A stretch of 64,000 nt of DNA from Scandinavium hiltneri. Its GTDB lineage: Bacteria > Pseudomonadota > Gammaproteobacteria > Enterobacterales > Enterobacteriaceae. The stretch's first letter is position 1. Each line of letters opens with the position of its first letter. Positions 8,351 to 17,072 of this stretch are shown here, piece after piece. Position numbers and translations under genes: made by a program. A model generated the notes under the pieces. The model did not search any database. It was not told the DNA's origin and saw only the letters and a program-made list of their open reading frames with translations. The DNA lies in the NCBI RefSeq assembly GCF_024764835.1, contig NZ_JALIGE010000074.1, positions 372,001-436,000 of the forward strand, read 5' to 3'.

Positions 8351-9594
8351 GCTGCAGTTCCTTTACCGCTAAGCTCGACGATTTCCAGCAACATCTCCCC
8401 TGACAGTCGTAGTGATTCAACAGGAATAAACTCAGTAGTGGAATGGAAGTTATGCGCGCCGGTAAAGATATTTACTGTTGGTAAGCCCGCTGGGGTGATA
8501 ACACTGCCATCGTAGCCACCGCGCATGATCAATGGCTTAGGGGTAATTCCCAGGTTGAGCATTGCCTGCTGAACACTGGCCAAAATAACCGGATTTTTAT
8601 CTAGACCTTCTTTGACATTGCCATAGGTGTCAGACAATTCCAGGATAATATTTTCACGGCCAAAGCGACTTTGTAATCGATCGATAATGGTCTGTAAGGT
8701 CGATTTTCTGTTTTGATAGCTGTCACTTTCAAAGTCACGAATGGCTAAGTCCAGGGTAGCGCATGCGGTATCACCGGCTAATTTTTGCACCCAGAAATAA
8801 CCTTCGCGTCCTTCGGTTAATTCCGGCCGCTCGGCGACGGGCAGGGCATTAATTACGTCATTAGCCATCAGCAACGCATTGACCAATTTACCTTTTGCAC
8901 TCATTGGATGGGCAGTGACCCCTTTAAAGGTAATCTTTGCGCTACCTGCGTACCAGTTTTCAATGACATATTCGCCGACGCCACAGCAGTCGAGACAAAT
9001 ACCAAAATCAGCGTTAAGCCCTGGCACATCCAACGCTTTGGCACCACGAATGCCGATCTCTTCATCAGGCAGCAGGACCAGTTTTATCTCTCCGTGTTTG
9101 AAATCCGGGGTGACTGTCATGTAGCGGATCGCCTCGACGGCGGCGGCGATAGCGGCTTTGTCATCCGCTCCCAGCAGGCTGCTGCCATCGGTGGTAATGA
9201 TGTCCTGGCCCAGATAGTGCTGTAACTCCGGGAAGGCTGCAGGGGAGATAACTTCACCGGTTGCGGGCAGAACGATATCCCCGCCCTGGTAGTTTTTCAC
9301 CCGTTGCGCTTGGGTGTCACTGGTATGATCGGGGGCGGTATCAAGGTGAGCAAAGAAGACAATGGCAGGCATTTCAGGACAATTAGCCGCTAGGCTTAAC
9401 GTGGTAATTGCATTGTCTGCAACCTGTGCTTTGACGCTGCCCGTAGAAGATAATTCATCTGCCACCCGTTGGGCTAACTGACGTTGATTATCACTGCTGG
9501 GAAGATGTGGGTTACCTGGTTCCGCGGTGGTGTTTATCGTCGTATAGCCCAAAAAGGTGTTAACTATCTGCTCTGCATCGATACGTGTTTTCAT
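8347..9594 (-). CDS. Peptidase T-like M20 metallopeptidase
   Basis: 415 residues in the M20B/peptidase T family. Two-zinc site residues are visible: FFAHLDTAPD (H83, D85), LLGADDKAAIAA (D144/D145), LLPDEEIG (E178/E179), CLDCCGVGEY (D202) and NIFTGAHNFHSTTEF near the C-terminus. The lid domain lies at about residues 215-330. Classic PepT removes N-terminal residues from tripeptides, but this is a divergent paralogue (for example FFAHLD where PepT has FISHVD), so specificity may differ. It is first in a two-gene operon with an MFS transporter. Cytoplasmic. No regulator lies beside it. Confidence 0.82.
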   Translation of the reverse strand: MKTRIDAEQIVNTFLGYTTINTTAEPGNPHLPSSDNQRQLAQRVADELSSTGSVKAQVADNAITTLSLAANCPEMPAIVFFAHLDTAPDHTSDTQAQRVKNYQGGDIVLPATGEVISPAAFPELQHYLGQDIITTDGSSLLGADDKAAIAAAVEAIRYMTVTPDFKHGEIKLVLLPDEEIGIRGAKALDVPGLNADFGICLDCCGVGEYVIENWYAGSAKITFKGVTAHPMSAKGKLVNALLMANDVINALPVAERPELTEGREGYFWVQKLAGDTACATLDLAIRDFESDSYQNRKSTLQTIIDRLQSRFGRENIILELSDTYGNVKEGLDKNPVILASVQQAMLNLGITPKPLIMRGGYDGSVITPAGLPTVNIFTGAHNFHSTTEFIPVESLRLSGEMLLEIVELSGKGTAA

Positions 9595-9765
9595 TATTTA
9601 TACTCATTATCGGTATGGAAAGGTAACTCTATGCAGTCTTTGTCTCTCACTTAACACTCAGCGATCAAGGAAAGAATTCGTGAAAGTGTAAGCATCCCGC
9701 TTAACCGGACCATTCACTTTTAGAGATCTTCCGACATACTGATTACGTCACCTGAGGAGATCGCT
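9595..9765. other. Intergenic region upstream of the peptidase operon
   Basis: Should hold the promoter of the minus-strand peptidase/MFS operon. I see no confident promoter or operator. It joins the IS remnant at 9766. Confidence 0.3.
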
Positions 9766-9915
9766 ATGCGCAAAGCACGATTTACTGGGCACCAGATAAT
9801 CACCGTATTGAAGTCATCGAAACAGGCCGGATCGTTGAGGACGGTCTGCCGCGAAGCGGGCATAGCTTCATTGGGGGCGTCTCGAAAATGGGGGCACCTT
9901 TCATGCCCCCAATGA
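9766..9915 (+). pseudogene. IS3-family transposase OrfA fragment
   Basis: A 49-codon reading frame starting MRKARFTGHQIITVLK and continuing to VCREAGIAS. This is recognisably the N-terminal helix-turn-helix of IS3-family (IS407-like) OrfA, usually about 88 residues. Similarity stops abruptly at about residue 36, where the frame runs into G-rich repeat DNA and a stop. No OrfB and no matching terminal inverted repeat are present, so it is a dead remnant. It lies on the 3' side of selC, a common integration hotspot. Confidence 0.65.
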
Positions 9916-9923
9916 TGCCCCCA
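9889..9923. repeat. TGGGGGCA/TGCCCCCA repeats beside selC
   Basis: TGGGGGCA at 9889-9896, then TGCCCCCA at 9904-9911 and again at 9916-9923. Such repeats resemble those seen between tRNA attachment sites and P4-type integrase genes in genomic islands. No integrase gene remains here. Origin as an island leftover is inference. Confidence 0.45.
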
Positions 9924-10035
9924 AAAGATACTTGACCTTGGTAGACACGCATTGACATCAGGAGACCATGAATGGCGTTGGTTGCTGGTATTATAAGGGA
10001 TTTATTGAGTTGCGTGGAGTTTGAGAGAAGCAAAT

Positions 10036-10130
10036 TGGCGGAAGATCACAGGAGTCGAACCTGCCCGGGGCCGCTGGCGGTCCCATCTGGATTTGAAGTC
10101 CAGCCGCCTCACCGGAGACGACGACCTTCC
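10036..10130 (-). tRNA. selC: tRNA-Sec (UCA)
   Basis: A 95-base selenocysteine tRNA read on the minus strand. It starts GGAAGGTC, pairs over 8 bp with GATCTTCC, and ends with encoded GCCA. The anticodon loop is CTTCAAA (anticodon TCA). The long variable arm and the T-arm GTTCGACTC are present. It inserts selenocysteine at UGA codons. A -10 TATAAT (minus strand, 10162-10167) lies about 30 bases upstream, followed by a GC-rich discriminator typical of stable-RNA promoters. The 3' end faces the IS fragment and repeats, the usual side for island insertion. Confidence 0.97.
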
Positions 10131-10420
10131 GCGCCTCGATTGCTACATGGAGGCGGTGCGCATTATAGCTACTTTCAGGCAGTTACCCCACTCTTTGATC
10201 TAATTATTTCCTGATACCTGTGCAGTAAACCACCACAACCCCCATAAAACCCTACAAAATCCGTTAGTTACATTTTTAAACATTTATCTTCCCAACCGCG
10301 ATCACAGAAAACAAGAAACGTAATCCGCTAACGAGATATTGGAATTCCATCGGTGCCGTCGATGAATTACAACCATGTAACCGGTTACTGATGTTCGATG
10401 ACGCTGTTGAGGGATAAAAA
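10131..10420. other. selC-yicJ intergenic region
   Basis: 290 bases without a gene. It holds the selC promoter at the left and the yicJ promoter region and palindromic operator at the right. I see no small ORF with a convincing ribosome-binding site. Confidence 0.4.
10377..10388. promoter_or_regulatory. Palindromic operator upstream of yicJI
   Basis: GTAACCGGTTAC is a perfect 12-bp palindrome with a central CG step, the form recognised by LacI/GalR-family repressors. It lies 33 bp before yicJ. No LacI-family gene is in the window, so the regulator would act from elsewhere. Confidence 0.5.
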
Positions 10421-11815
10421 ATGAGTCATGAAGTGTTATCCGTGAAGGAGAAGATTGGCTACGGCATGGGAGACGCCGCCAGCCATATCATTTTTGATAA
10501 CGTCATGTTGTACATGATGTTTTTTTATACCGATATTTTTGGTATTCCCGCCGGTTTTGTCGGCACTATGTTTTTGCTCGCCCGCGCACTTGATGCAATT
10601 TCCGACCCGTGCATGGGTCTGCTCGCCGACCGTACCCGCAGCCGCTGGGGCAAATTCCGGCCGTGGATCCTGTTTGGGGCTATTCCCTTTGGTCTCGTGT
10701 GCGTGCTGGCCTATAGCTCGCCAGACCTCTCCCACAACGGAAAACTGATTTACGCCGCCGTCACCTACACCCTCCTCACCCTGCTGTATACCGTGGTCAA
10801 CATCCCTTACTGCGCGCTGGGCGGGGTGATAACCGACGACCCAACGCAGCGCATCTCCCTGCAGTCCTGGCGCTTCGTGCTGGCGACGGCAGGCGGCATG
10901 CTCTCCACGGTGCTGATGATGCCGCTGGTGAACCTGATTGGTGGCGACGACAAAGCATTCGGCTTCCAGGGCGGCATTGCGGTGCTGTCGGTGGTGGCCT
11001 TCCTGATGCTAGCCTTCTGTTTCTTCAATACCAAAGAGCGCATTCAGGTGCCGCCGAGCACCTCATCAATGCGTGAAGATCTGCGAGATATCTGGCAAAA
11101 CGACCAATGGCGTATCGTCGGCCTGCTGACCATTCTCAACATCCTCGCGGTCTGCGTGCGCGGCGGCGCGATGATGTACTACGCCACCTGGATTATGGGC
11201 TCCGCCGGGCTGTTCACCGCCTTCCTGTGCACTTACTGCGTCGGCAACCTGATTGGCTCCGCGCTGGCGAAACCACTCACCGACTGGAAATGTAAAGTCA
11301 GCGTGTTCTGGTGGACCAACGCGGCGCTGACGGTGCTGAGCGTGGCGATGTTCTTCGTGCCGATTCAGGCCAATTTCGTGATGTTTGGCTTCATCTTCGT
11401 GATTGGCGTGCTCCACCAGCTGGTGACGCCAATTCAGTGGGTAATGATGTCCGACACCGTCGACTATGGCGAATGGTGCAACGGCAAACGCCTGACCGGC
11501 ATCAGCTTCGCGGGCACGCTGTTTGTCCTGAAGCTCGGCCTGGCGCTGGGCGGTGCAATGATTGGCTGGATGCTGGCGGCGGGCGGCTATGACGCCGGGG
11601 CCAAAACCCAAAACAGCGACACCATCAGCATCATTATTGCGCTGTTTACCCTCGTTCCGGCGGCCTGCTATCTGCTGAGCGCCGTTATCGCCAGGCGTTA
11701 TTACACGCTGAAAACCCCGTATTTACGCAAAATCATGGCGGATATCGCGCAGGGCGCGCGCCGCACTCAGCAAGACGTTGAGCAGGCTCCGGTCAGCAAA
11801 GAATTACCGAACTAA
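10421..11815 (+). CDS. yicJ: YicJ, GPH-family sugar (xyloside) symporter
   Basis: 464 residues of the glycoside-pentoside-hexuronide:cation symporter family (12 TM, inner membrane). Family signatures seen: EKIGYGMGDAASHIIFDN at the N-terminus, DAISDPCMGLLADRTRSRWGKFRPW in the TM2-TM3 loop, and the later MSDTVDYGEWCNGKRLTGI. It imports the substrate of the alpha-xylosidase encoded 12 bp downstream, with which it forms an operon. GAGGG lies eight bases before the ATG. The exact sugar is unproven. Position next to selC matches E. coli. Confidence 0.92.
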   Translation: MSHEVLSVKEKIGYGMGDAASHIIFDNVMLYMMFFYTDIFGIPAGFVGTMFLLARALDAISDPCMGLLADRTRSRWGKFRPWILFGAIPFGLVCVLAYSSPDLSHNGKLIYAAVTYTLLTLLYTVVNIPYCALGGVITDDPTQRISLQSWRFVLATAGGMLSTVLMMPLVNLIGGDDKAFGFQGGIAVLSVVAFLMLAFCFFNTKERIQVPPSTSSMREDLRDIWQNDQWRIVGLLTILNILAVCVRGGAMMYYATWIMGSAGLFTAFLCTYCVGNLIGSALAKPLTDWKCKVSVFWWTNAALTVLSVAMFFVPIQANFVMFGFIFVIGVLHQLVTPIQWVMMSDTVDYGEWCNGKRLTGISFAGTLFVLKLGLALGGAMIGWMLAAGGYDAGAKTQNSDTISIIIALFTLVPAACYLLSAVIARRYYTLKTPYLRKIMADIAQGARRTQQDVEQAPVSKELPN

Positions 11816-11827
11816 GAGGAACAAGGC

Positions 11828-14146
11828 ATGAAAATCAGTGATGGAAACTGGCTCATTCAACCTGGCCTGAATCTAATTCACCCGCTGCAGGTGTTCGACG
11901 TCGAACAGCAGGGTAACGAAATGGTGGTGTATGCCGCCCCGCGCGATGTGCGTGAACGCACCTGGCAGCTGGATACGCCGCTGTTTACGCTGCGCTTTTT
12001 CTCCCCGCAGGAAGGCGTGGTGGGCGTGCGCATTGAGCATTTCCAGGGCGCGCTGGATAACGGCCCGCACTACCCGCTAAATGTGCAGCAGGATGTGAAA
12101 GTTGAGATGCAAAACACTGCCGAATTTGCCGAGCTGAAAAGCGGCAATCTCAGCATACGCGTCTCGAAAGGCGAATTCTGGGCGCTGGATTTTCTGCGCA
12201 ATGGCGTGCGTATCACCGGTAGCCAGGTGAAAAACAACGGTTACGTGCAGGACACCCACAGCGATCGTAATTACATGTTCGAACGCCTGGATTTAGGCGT
12301 GGGTGAAACCGTCTACGGCCTTGGCGAGCGCTTCACCGCGCTGGTGCGCAACGGTCAGACCATCGACACCTGGAACCGCGATGGCGGCACCAGCACCGAA
12401 CAGTCGTACAAAAACATTCCCTTTTACCTCACCAACCGCGGCTACGGCGTGCTGGTCAATCACCCGGAGTGCGTGTCGTTTGAAGTCGGATCCGAGAAAG
12501 TCTCGAAAGTGCAGTTCAGCGTCGAAAGCGAATATCTCGAATATTTTGTGATTGATGGCCCGACCCCGAAAGACGTCCTGAACCGCTATACACAATTTAC
12601 CGGCCGCCCGGCGCTGCCGCCGGCGTGGTCATTCGGCCTGTGGCTGACGACCTCATTCACCACCAATTATGACGAAGCGACGGTAAACAGCTTTATCGAC
12701 GGAATGGCCGAGCGCAATCTGCCGCTACACGTGTTCCATTTCGACTGCTTCTGGATGAAGGCGTTCCAGTGGTGTGATTTCGAGTGGGATCCGGTGACGT
12801 TCCCGGACCCGGAAGGAATGATCCGCCGCCTGAAAGCCAAAGGGCTGAAAGTCTGCGTGTGGATTAACCCGTACATCGGGCAGAAATCGCCTGTATTTAA
12901 AGAACTGAAAGAAAAGGGCTATTTGCTCAAACGCCCGGACGGCTCGCTCTGGCAGTGGGATAAATGGCAGCCTGGGCTGGCGATTTACGATTTCACCAAC
13001 CCGGAAGCGTGCCAGTGGTATGCCGACAAGCTGAAAGGCCTGGTGGATATCGGTGTCGACTGCTTCAAAACTGATTTCGGCGAGCGCATTCCGACGGATG
13101 TCGTCTGGCATGACGGCTCTGACCCGCAGAAAATGCACAACCATTACGCGTTCATCTACAACGAACTGGTGTGGAACGTGCTGAAAGAGACGCTGGGCGA
13201 GCAGGAAGCGGTGCTGTTTGCACGTTCAGCTTCCGTCGGCGCACAGCAGTTCCCGGTGCACTGGGGTGGCGACTGCTACGCCAACTACGAATCGATGGCC
13301 GAAAGCCTGCGCGGTGGGCTGTCGATTGGTATGTCAGGCTTTGGTTTCTGGAGTCACGATATCGGCGGCTTCGAAAATACCGCTCCGGCGCACGTCTATA
13401 AACGCTGGTGCGCATTTGGCCTGTTGTCGAGCCACAGCCGCCTGCACGGCAGCAAATCCTACCGTGTGCCGTGGGCATACGATGATGAATCCTGCGACGT
13501 GGTGCGTCATTTCACCGAGCTGAAGTGCCGGATGATGCCGTATCTGTATCGTCAGGCGGCGATTGCCCGCGAAACCGGTACGCCGGTGCTGCGTTCGATG
13601 ATGCTGGAGTTCCCGGAAGATCCAACCTGTGATTATCTGGACCGGCAGTACATGCTCGGCGATTCAGTTCTGGTGGCGCCGGTATTCAGCGAAGCGGGCG
13701 ATGTGCAGTTCTATCTGCCGGAAGGCCGTTGGACGCACCTGTGGCACAACGACGAGGTAACGGGCAGCCGCTGGCATAAGCAGCAGCATGACGCGCTAAG
13801 CCTGCCGGTGTACGTGCGTGACAACACACTGTTGGCGCTGGGTAACAACACTCAGAAGCCGGACTACGCATGGCATGAAGGCACGGCATTCCAGCTATTT
13901 AGTCTCGAGGACGGACGCGAAGCAGTGTGTCAGGTGCCTGCGGCCGACGGTTCAACCCTCTTCACGTTGAAGGCGAAACGTTCTGGCGGCACCATTACCG
14001 TGGAAGGTACTGGCGAATCGCGCGATTGGACGCTGTGTCTGCGTAACATGCAGCAGGTCAACGGCGTGCAAGGCGGTTCACAGTCCGGTAGCGAATGGGG
14101 TGTGGTGATTGCTGCTCAGGGGAATTCAGTGGTGATTACGCTCTGA
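11828..14146 (+). CDS. yicI: YicI, alpha-xylosidase (GH31)
   Basis: 772 residues, the same length as the E. coli enzyme. GH31 nucleophile D416 is seen in FKTDFGER and the general acid D482 in WGGDCYANYES, both at the positions known for YicI. An N-terminal beta-sandwich (about residues 1-245), a TIM barrel (about 250-590) and C-terminal beta domains fit the family. It releases alpha-xylose from isoprimeverose-type disaccharides in the cytoplasm. Second gene of the yicJI operon, preceded by AGAGGA. Confidence 0.95.
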   Translation: MKISDGNWLIQPGLNLIHPLQVFDVEQQGNEMVVYAAPRDVRERTWQLDTPLFTLRFFSPQEGVVGVRIEHFQGALDNGPHYPLNVQQDVKVEMQNTAEFAELKSGNLSIRVSKGEFWALDFLRNGVRITGSQVKNNGYVQDTHSDRNYMFERLDLGVGETVYGLGERFTALVRNGQTIDTWNRDGGTSTEQSYKNIPFYLTNRGYGVLVNHPECVSFEVGSEKVSKVQFSVESEYLEYFVIDGPTPKDVLNRYTQFTGRPALPPAWSFGLWLTTSFTTNYDEATVNSFIDGMAERNLPLHVFHFDCFWMKAFQWCDFEWDPVTFPDPEGMIRRLKAKGLKVCVWINPYIGQKSPVFKELKEKGYLLKRPDGSLWQWDKWQPGLAIYDFTNPEACQWYADKLKGLVDIGVDCFKTDFGERIPTDVVWHDGSDPQKMHNHYAFIYNELVWNVLKETLGEQEAVLFARSASVGAQQFPVHWGGDCYANYESMAESLRGGLSIGMSGFGFWSHDIGGFENTAPAHVYKRWCAFGLLSSHSRLHGSKSYRVPWAYDDESCDVVRHFTELKCRMMPYLYRQAAIARETGTPVLRSMMLEFPEDPTCDYLDRQYMLGDSVLVAPVFSEAGDVQFYLPEGRWTHLWHNDEVTGSRWHKQQHDALSLPVYVRDNTLLALGNNTQKPDYAWHEGTAFQLFSLEDGREAVCQVPAADGSTLFTLKAKRSGGTITVEGTGESRDWTLCLRNMQQVNGVQGGSQSGSEWGVVIAAQGNSVVITL

Positions 14147-14149
14147 AAG

Positions 14150-14245
14150 TGCCATCTCCCTAACCCTCTCCCACGGGGAGAGGGGATAATCCTGCTCCCC
14201 TGATTTTCTCCTTCGCCTCTTTGGGGAAAGGGTCGGGGTGAGGGG
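14150..14245. repeat. Dispersed CCCTCTCCC...GGGTGAGGGG intergenic element, copy 1
   Basis: Contains CCCTCTCCCACGGGGAGAGGG (14164-14184), then CTTTGGGGAAAGG and GGGTGAGGGG. A second copy in inverted orientation lies at 50073-50142. Both sit just after gene ends, so a role in 3' mRNA structure is plausible. Confidence 0.6.
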
Positions 14246-14258
14246 AAAAACACATCAA

Positions 14259-14711
14259 TCAATGCAACCAGCTCACCCCATCCTGCGGCATAAACAGCAG
14301 GTTGTAACGGTGCTGGAACGCGTTGAACTCGGAAACATCCGGCTCCAGCTCACGCAAAAAGCCCAGCGCCAAACGAATTTGCGCATCGGTCACCGGGGCG
14401 GCGAGACGCGCTTTTTGCAACTGACGGTGCCAGTAGTGAAGATTGGATTCGCTGGCATCGACCACCGCGACCTGCCAGATAAGCAAAACCTGGGCGGCAT
14501 TCTGCAAATGCGCTTCATTGGGACGGTGCAAATAATGCAGGTACTCTTCACCCGCACGCTTTCCCATCTGATCGATCATCGATTCAACATGCATCGGTGT
14601 AATGCCCATTCTTTCGCTCAGGCGTTTAATAGCCCGGCGAGAGTCAGAGGTTAATACCCGAAAACCCACCACAAATACCACCACTAAGGTGGCTAACGTC
14701 AACCAGATCAT
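14259..14711 (-). CDS. yicN: YicN, DUF1198 membrane-anchored protein
   Basis: 150 residues, equal to E. coli YicN. One N-terminal membrane anchor (MIWLTLATLVVVFVVGF) is followed by a soluble alpha-helical DUF1198 domain (ESMIDQMGKRAGEEYLHYLHRP, AQVLLIWQVAVVD, LALGFLRELEP). The start at 14711 is taken because the anchor begins there, as in the orthologue; the reading frame runs open a further 14 codons upstream. Function is unknown. It is convergent with yicI across the repeat element. Confidence 0.9.
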   Translation of the reverse strand: MIWLTLATLVVVFVVGFRVLTSDSRRAIKRLSERMGITPMHVESMIDQMGKRAGEEYLHYLHRPNEAHLQNAAQVLLIWQVAVVDASESNLHYWHRQLQKARLAAPVTDAQIRLALGFLRELEPDVSEFNAFQHRYNLLFMPQDGVSWLH

Positions 14712-14861
14712 GCGTCCTCTCAGCCTTCCTCTGCCCGCACATGATAATGGCATCTATCGCGATGTCGACAGACAAACGCCCCATAATGTGATTATCACTG
14801 AAAGAAAAACAGCCACCGGGCTGTATGCCTCAGTGGCTGCGTTATCCGTCAACGGCAGGAA

Positions 14862-15152
14862 TTATTCAAAAAACAGCCCCAGCTTGTTGAACACGCCAGG
14901 GTCGCTCTGGTGGCGGGTCACCTGAGTGACGTCTTCGAGCTTATCAATTTGGCTAATCATCTGCTCCAGACGTTGATCGTTGTTCACTAATAGCCAGATG
15001 CGGCTTTTATCGCTGTTCTGGATCGGTAGACAAAGAATACCTTCCACGTTAAACGCGCGGCGAGCAAACAGGCCACAGACGTGGGTCATGACTCCGGGAT
15101 GGTTGCGCACGGTGAGTTCCAGAATGACGTTGTCATGAATTGCGTTTTGCAT
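14862..15152 (-). CDS. ilvN: Acetolactate synthase I small (regulatory) subunit
   Basis: 96 residues of a single ACT domain (LELTVRNHPGVMTHVCGLFARRAFNVEGI). It binds valine and activates and feedback-inhibits the catalytic IlvB subunit in branched-chain amino acid synthesis. It lies 3 bp after ilvB and is surely co-transcribed and translated with it. Length and sequence match the E. coli protein. Confidence 0.97.
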   Translation of the reverse strand: MQNAIHDNVILELTVRNHPGVMTHVCGLFARRAFNVEGILCLPIQNSDKSRIWLLVNNDQRLEQMISQIDKLEDVTQVTRHQSDPGVFNKLGLFFE

Positions 15153-15155
15153 GGC

Positions 15156-16874
15156 TTATTCCCCCACCATTTCAGTATTCGCGGCACCCGGCGGTACCAT
15201 TGGCCAGACTTTTTGCTCAGGATCGATACGCACATGAATCAGCGCCGGTCCCGGGCGGGAAATAATCTCCTGCAACGCGGCCTGTGGATCCTCGGCCGAA
15301 TTCAGGTCACAGGTTTGCAGGCCAAAGCCCTGCGCAATCTGCATAAAGTTAATCATTCCCGGATAGGTGGCGGCAAAAACACCCTGTTTGTAGAACAGAC
15401 TTTGCTGCTGATGCACCAGCCCCAGCGCCTCGTTGTTCATCAGGATAATTTTTACGTCGAGCTGATTTTCCGCCGCAGTCGCCATTTCCTGAATGTTCAT
15501 CATCAGGCTACCGTCACCGGAGAAACACAACACTTTGCGATGCGGATTCGCCAGCGCCGCACCCACTGCCGCAGGCAGGCCAAAGCCCATCGTGCCCAGC
15601 CCGCCGGACGTCAACCACTGACGCGGACGATTGAGCGGATACGCCTGCGCGGTCCACATCTGATGCTGGCCGACGTCGGTGGTGACAATCGCGTCGTCGT
15701 CCACACACGCCGCCACGGCGTTAATCAGACCGTAATGGGTCAACGGGTCGCCCGCTTGCGGAATGGCTGACGGGAATTCCTGTTGCAAATCCGCCACCAG
15801 CTGACGCCACTCGGCGCGCGGCTGGGCTTCAACCAACGGGATCAGCTGGTCCAGAACGTCGCCCACATCGGCCTGAATTGCCACATGAGGCTGTTTGATT
15901 TTACCCAGCTCTGCGCGGTCGATATCGACGTGAATGATTTTGGCGTTCGGGCAGAATTGCTCGGTTTTCCCAATCGCCCGGTCATCAAAACGTGCGCCTA
16001 AAACAATCAGCAAATCAGCCTCTTGCATAACGTGGTTGGTACTGCGTGCGCCATGCATTCCGAGCATCCCTAACGACAGCGGATGCGCTTTAGGCAGCAT
16101 ACCCAACGCCATCAGGGTCATGGTGGTCGGCAGATTGGCTTTTTCCGCCAGTTTGCGGATGTGCTCCGGGACGTTGATCACCCCGCCGCCAAGATACAGT
16201 ACCGGGCGTTTGGCGCTGTTAATCATCGCCGCGGCATCGCGCACATCAGCCAGGTTAAACACCGGGGCAGGTGCTTTACAGCCCGGCATCGGCAGATCGT
16301 CGATATCGATTTCAGCGGTCTGAACATCCTTCGGAATATCCACCCACACCGGGCCTGGACGGCCAGACTGCGCAATACGAAACGCGTCGCTGATCACCTG
16401 CGGAAGCTCGCTGATGTCACGGACTAAATAGTTGTGTTTGGTGATGGGGATGGAGATGCCGTAGGTGTCCACTTCCTGGAACGCATCGGTACCGATCATC
16501 GAGGCAGGAACCTGACCGGTAATGCACACCAGCGGAATAGAATCGAGGCGCGCATCGGCAATTGCGGTGACCAGGTTGGTCGCGCCGGGGCCGCTACAGG
16601 CCATACAGACAGCCGGTTTGCCCTGTGTACGCGCCATACCCTGGGCGATAAACCCTGCGCCCTGTTCATGGCGGGCCAGTACGTGACGGATCTGCTTGCT
16701 TTGGCTGAGCGCGTCGTACAGCGGTAAAACCGTGCCGCCTGGAATACCCGCCACAATGGTGATGCCCTGACGTTCCAGTAAGTGAACAATCAGCTGTGCG
16801 CCGGTAAAACGCTTTGCCTGTGACGTCGTCTGAGATGACGCCGCCTGTGATGACATTGTGCCCGAAGTTGTCAT
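15156..16874 (-). CDS. ilvB: Acetolactate synthase I large subunit
   Basis: 572 residues. ThDP-dependent enzyme: the catalytic glutamate sits in ARHEQGAGF, the ThDP/Mg motif is GDGSLMMNIQEMATAAENQ through MNNEALG, and a central FAD-binding domain is present. It condenses two pyruvates to acetolactate, or pyruvate plus 2-ketobutyrate, in valine/leucine/isoleucine synthesis. The N-terminal tail before KRFTGAQ is a little longer and Ser/Thr/Gln-rich compared with E. coli (562 residues). Expression is controlled by the ivbL leader and attenuator directly upstream. Confidence 0.97.
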   Translation of the reverse strand: MTTSGTMSSQAASSQTTSQAKRFTGAQLIVHLLERQGITIVAGIPGGTVLPLYDALSQSKQIRHVLARHEQGAGFIAQGMARTQGKPAVCMACSGPGATNLVTAIADARLDSIPLVCITGQVPASMIGTDAFQEVDTYGISIPITKHNYLVRDISELPQVISDAFRIAQSGRPGPVWVDIPKDVQTAEIDIDDLPMPGCKAPAPVFNLADVRDAAAMINSAKRPVLYLGGGVINVPEHIRKLAEKANLPTTMTLMALGMLPKAHPLSLGMLGMHGARSTNHVMQEADLLIVLGARFDDRAIGKTEQFCPNAKIIHVDIDRAELGKIKQPHVAIQADVGDVLDQLIPLVEAQPRAEWRQLVADLQQEFPSAIPQAGDPLTHYGLINAVAACVDDDAIVTTDVGQHQMWTAQAYPLNRPRQWLTSGGLGTMGFGLPAAVGAALANPHRKVLCFSGDGSLMMNIQEMATAAENQLDVKIILMNNEALGLVHQQQSLFYKQGVFAATYPGMINFMQIAQGFGLQTCDLNSAEDPQAALQEIISRPGPALIHVRIDPEQKVWPMVPPGAANTEMVGE

Positions 16875-16920
16875 GCTCCAGTCCTTTTCTTGTGGGCCGA
16901 CTTTCCGGGGGGCTTAAACG

Positions 16921-16953
16921 AAAAACCCCGCCGGTTTGCGCCGGCGGGGTTTT
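16921..16953 (-). terminator. ilvB attenuator terminator
   Basis: CCCCGCCGGCG-CAAA-CCGGCGGGG-type hairpin followed by TTTTT on the minus strand, between ivbL and ilvB. When Val- and Leu-tRNA are plentiful the leader is translated quickly and this terminator forms. Confidence 0.85.
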
Positions 16954-16973
16954 GGAATCGTGTGTTCCGGACC

Positions 16974-17072
16974 CTACGGCGCATTGCCGACGACCACCAC
17001 CACACGCACGACGACCACTGCGGCTGGTTGCGCAGTTGGTAGTAGGTTGATTGCGTTCAGGTTGATGTTCAT
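16974..17072 (-). CDS. ivbL: ilvBN operon leader peptide
   Basis: A 32-codon leader ORF starting MNINLNAINLLPT and ending in the valine run AAVVVVRVVVVVGNAP, which is the hallmark of IvbL. Ribosome stalling at the Val codons (and the Leu codons before them) when charged tRNA is scarce prevents the downstream terminator from forming. The C-terminal half is identical to my recollection of E. coli IvbL, while the first dozen residues differ. Confidence 0.96.
   Translation of the reverse strand: MNINLNAINLLPTAQPAAVVVVRVVVVVGNAP

Noticed and set aside
9800..10033. 77-codon minus-strand frame beside selC
   Set aside because: It reads backwards through the IS fragment and the G/C repeats, with no family resemblance.
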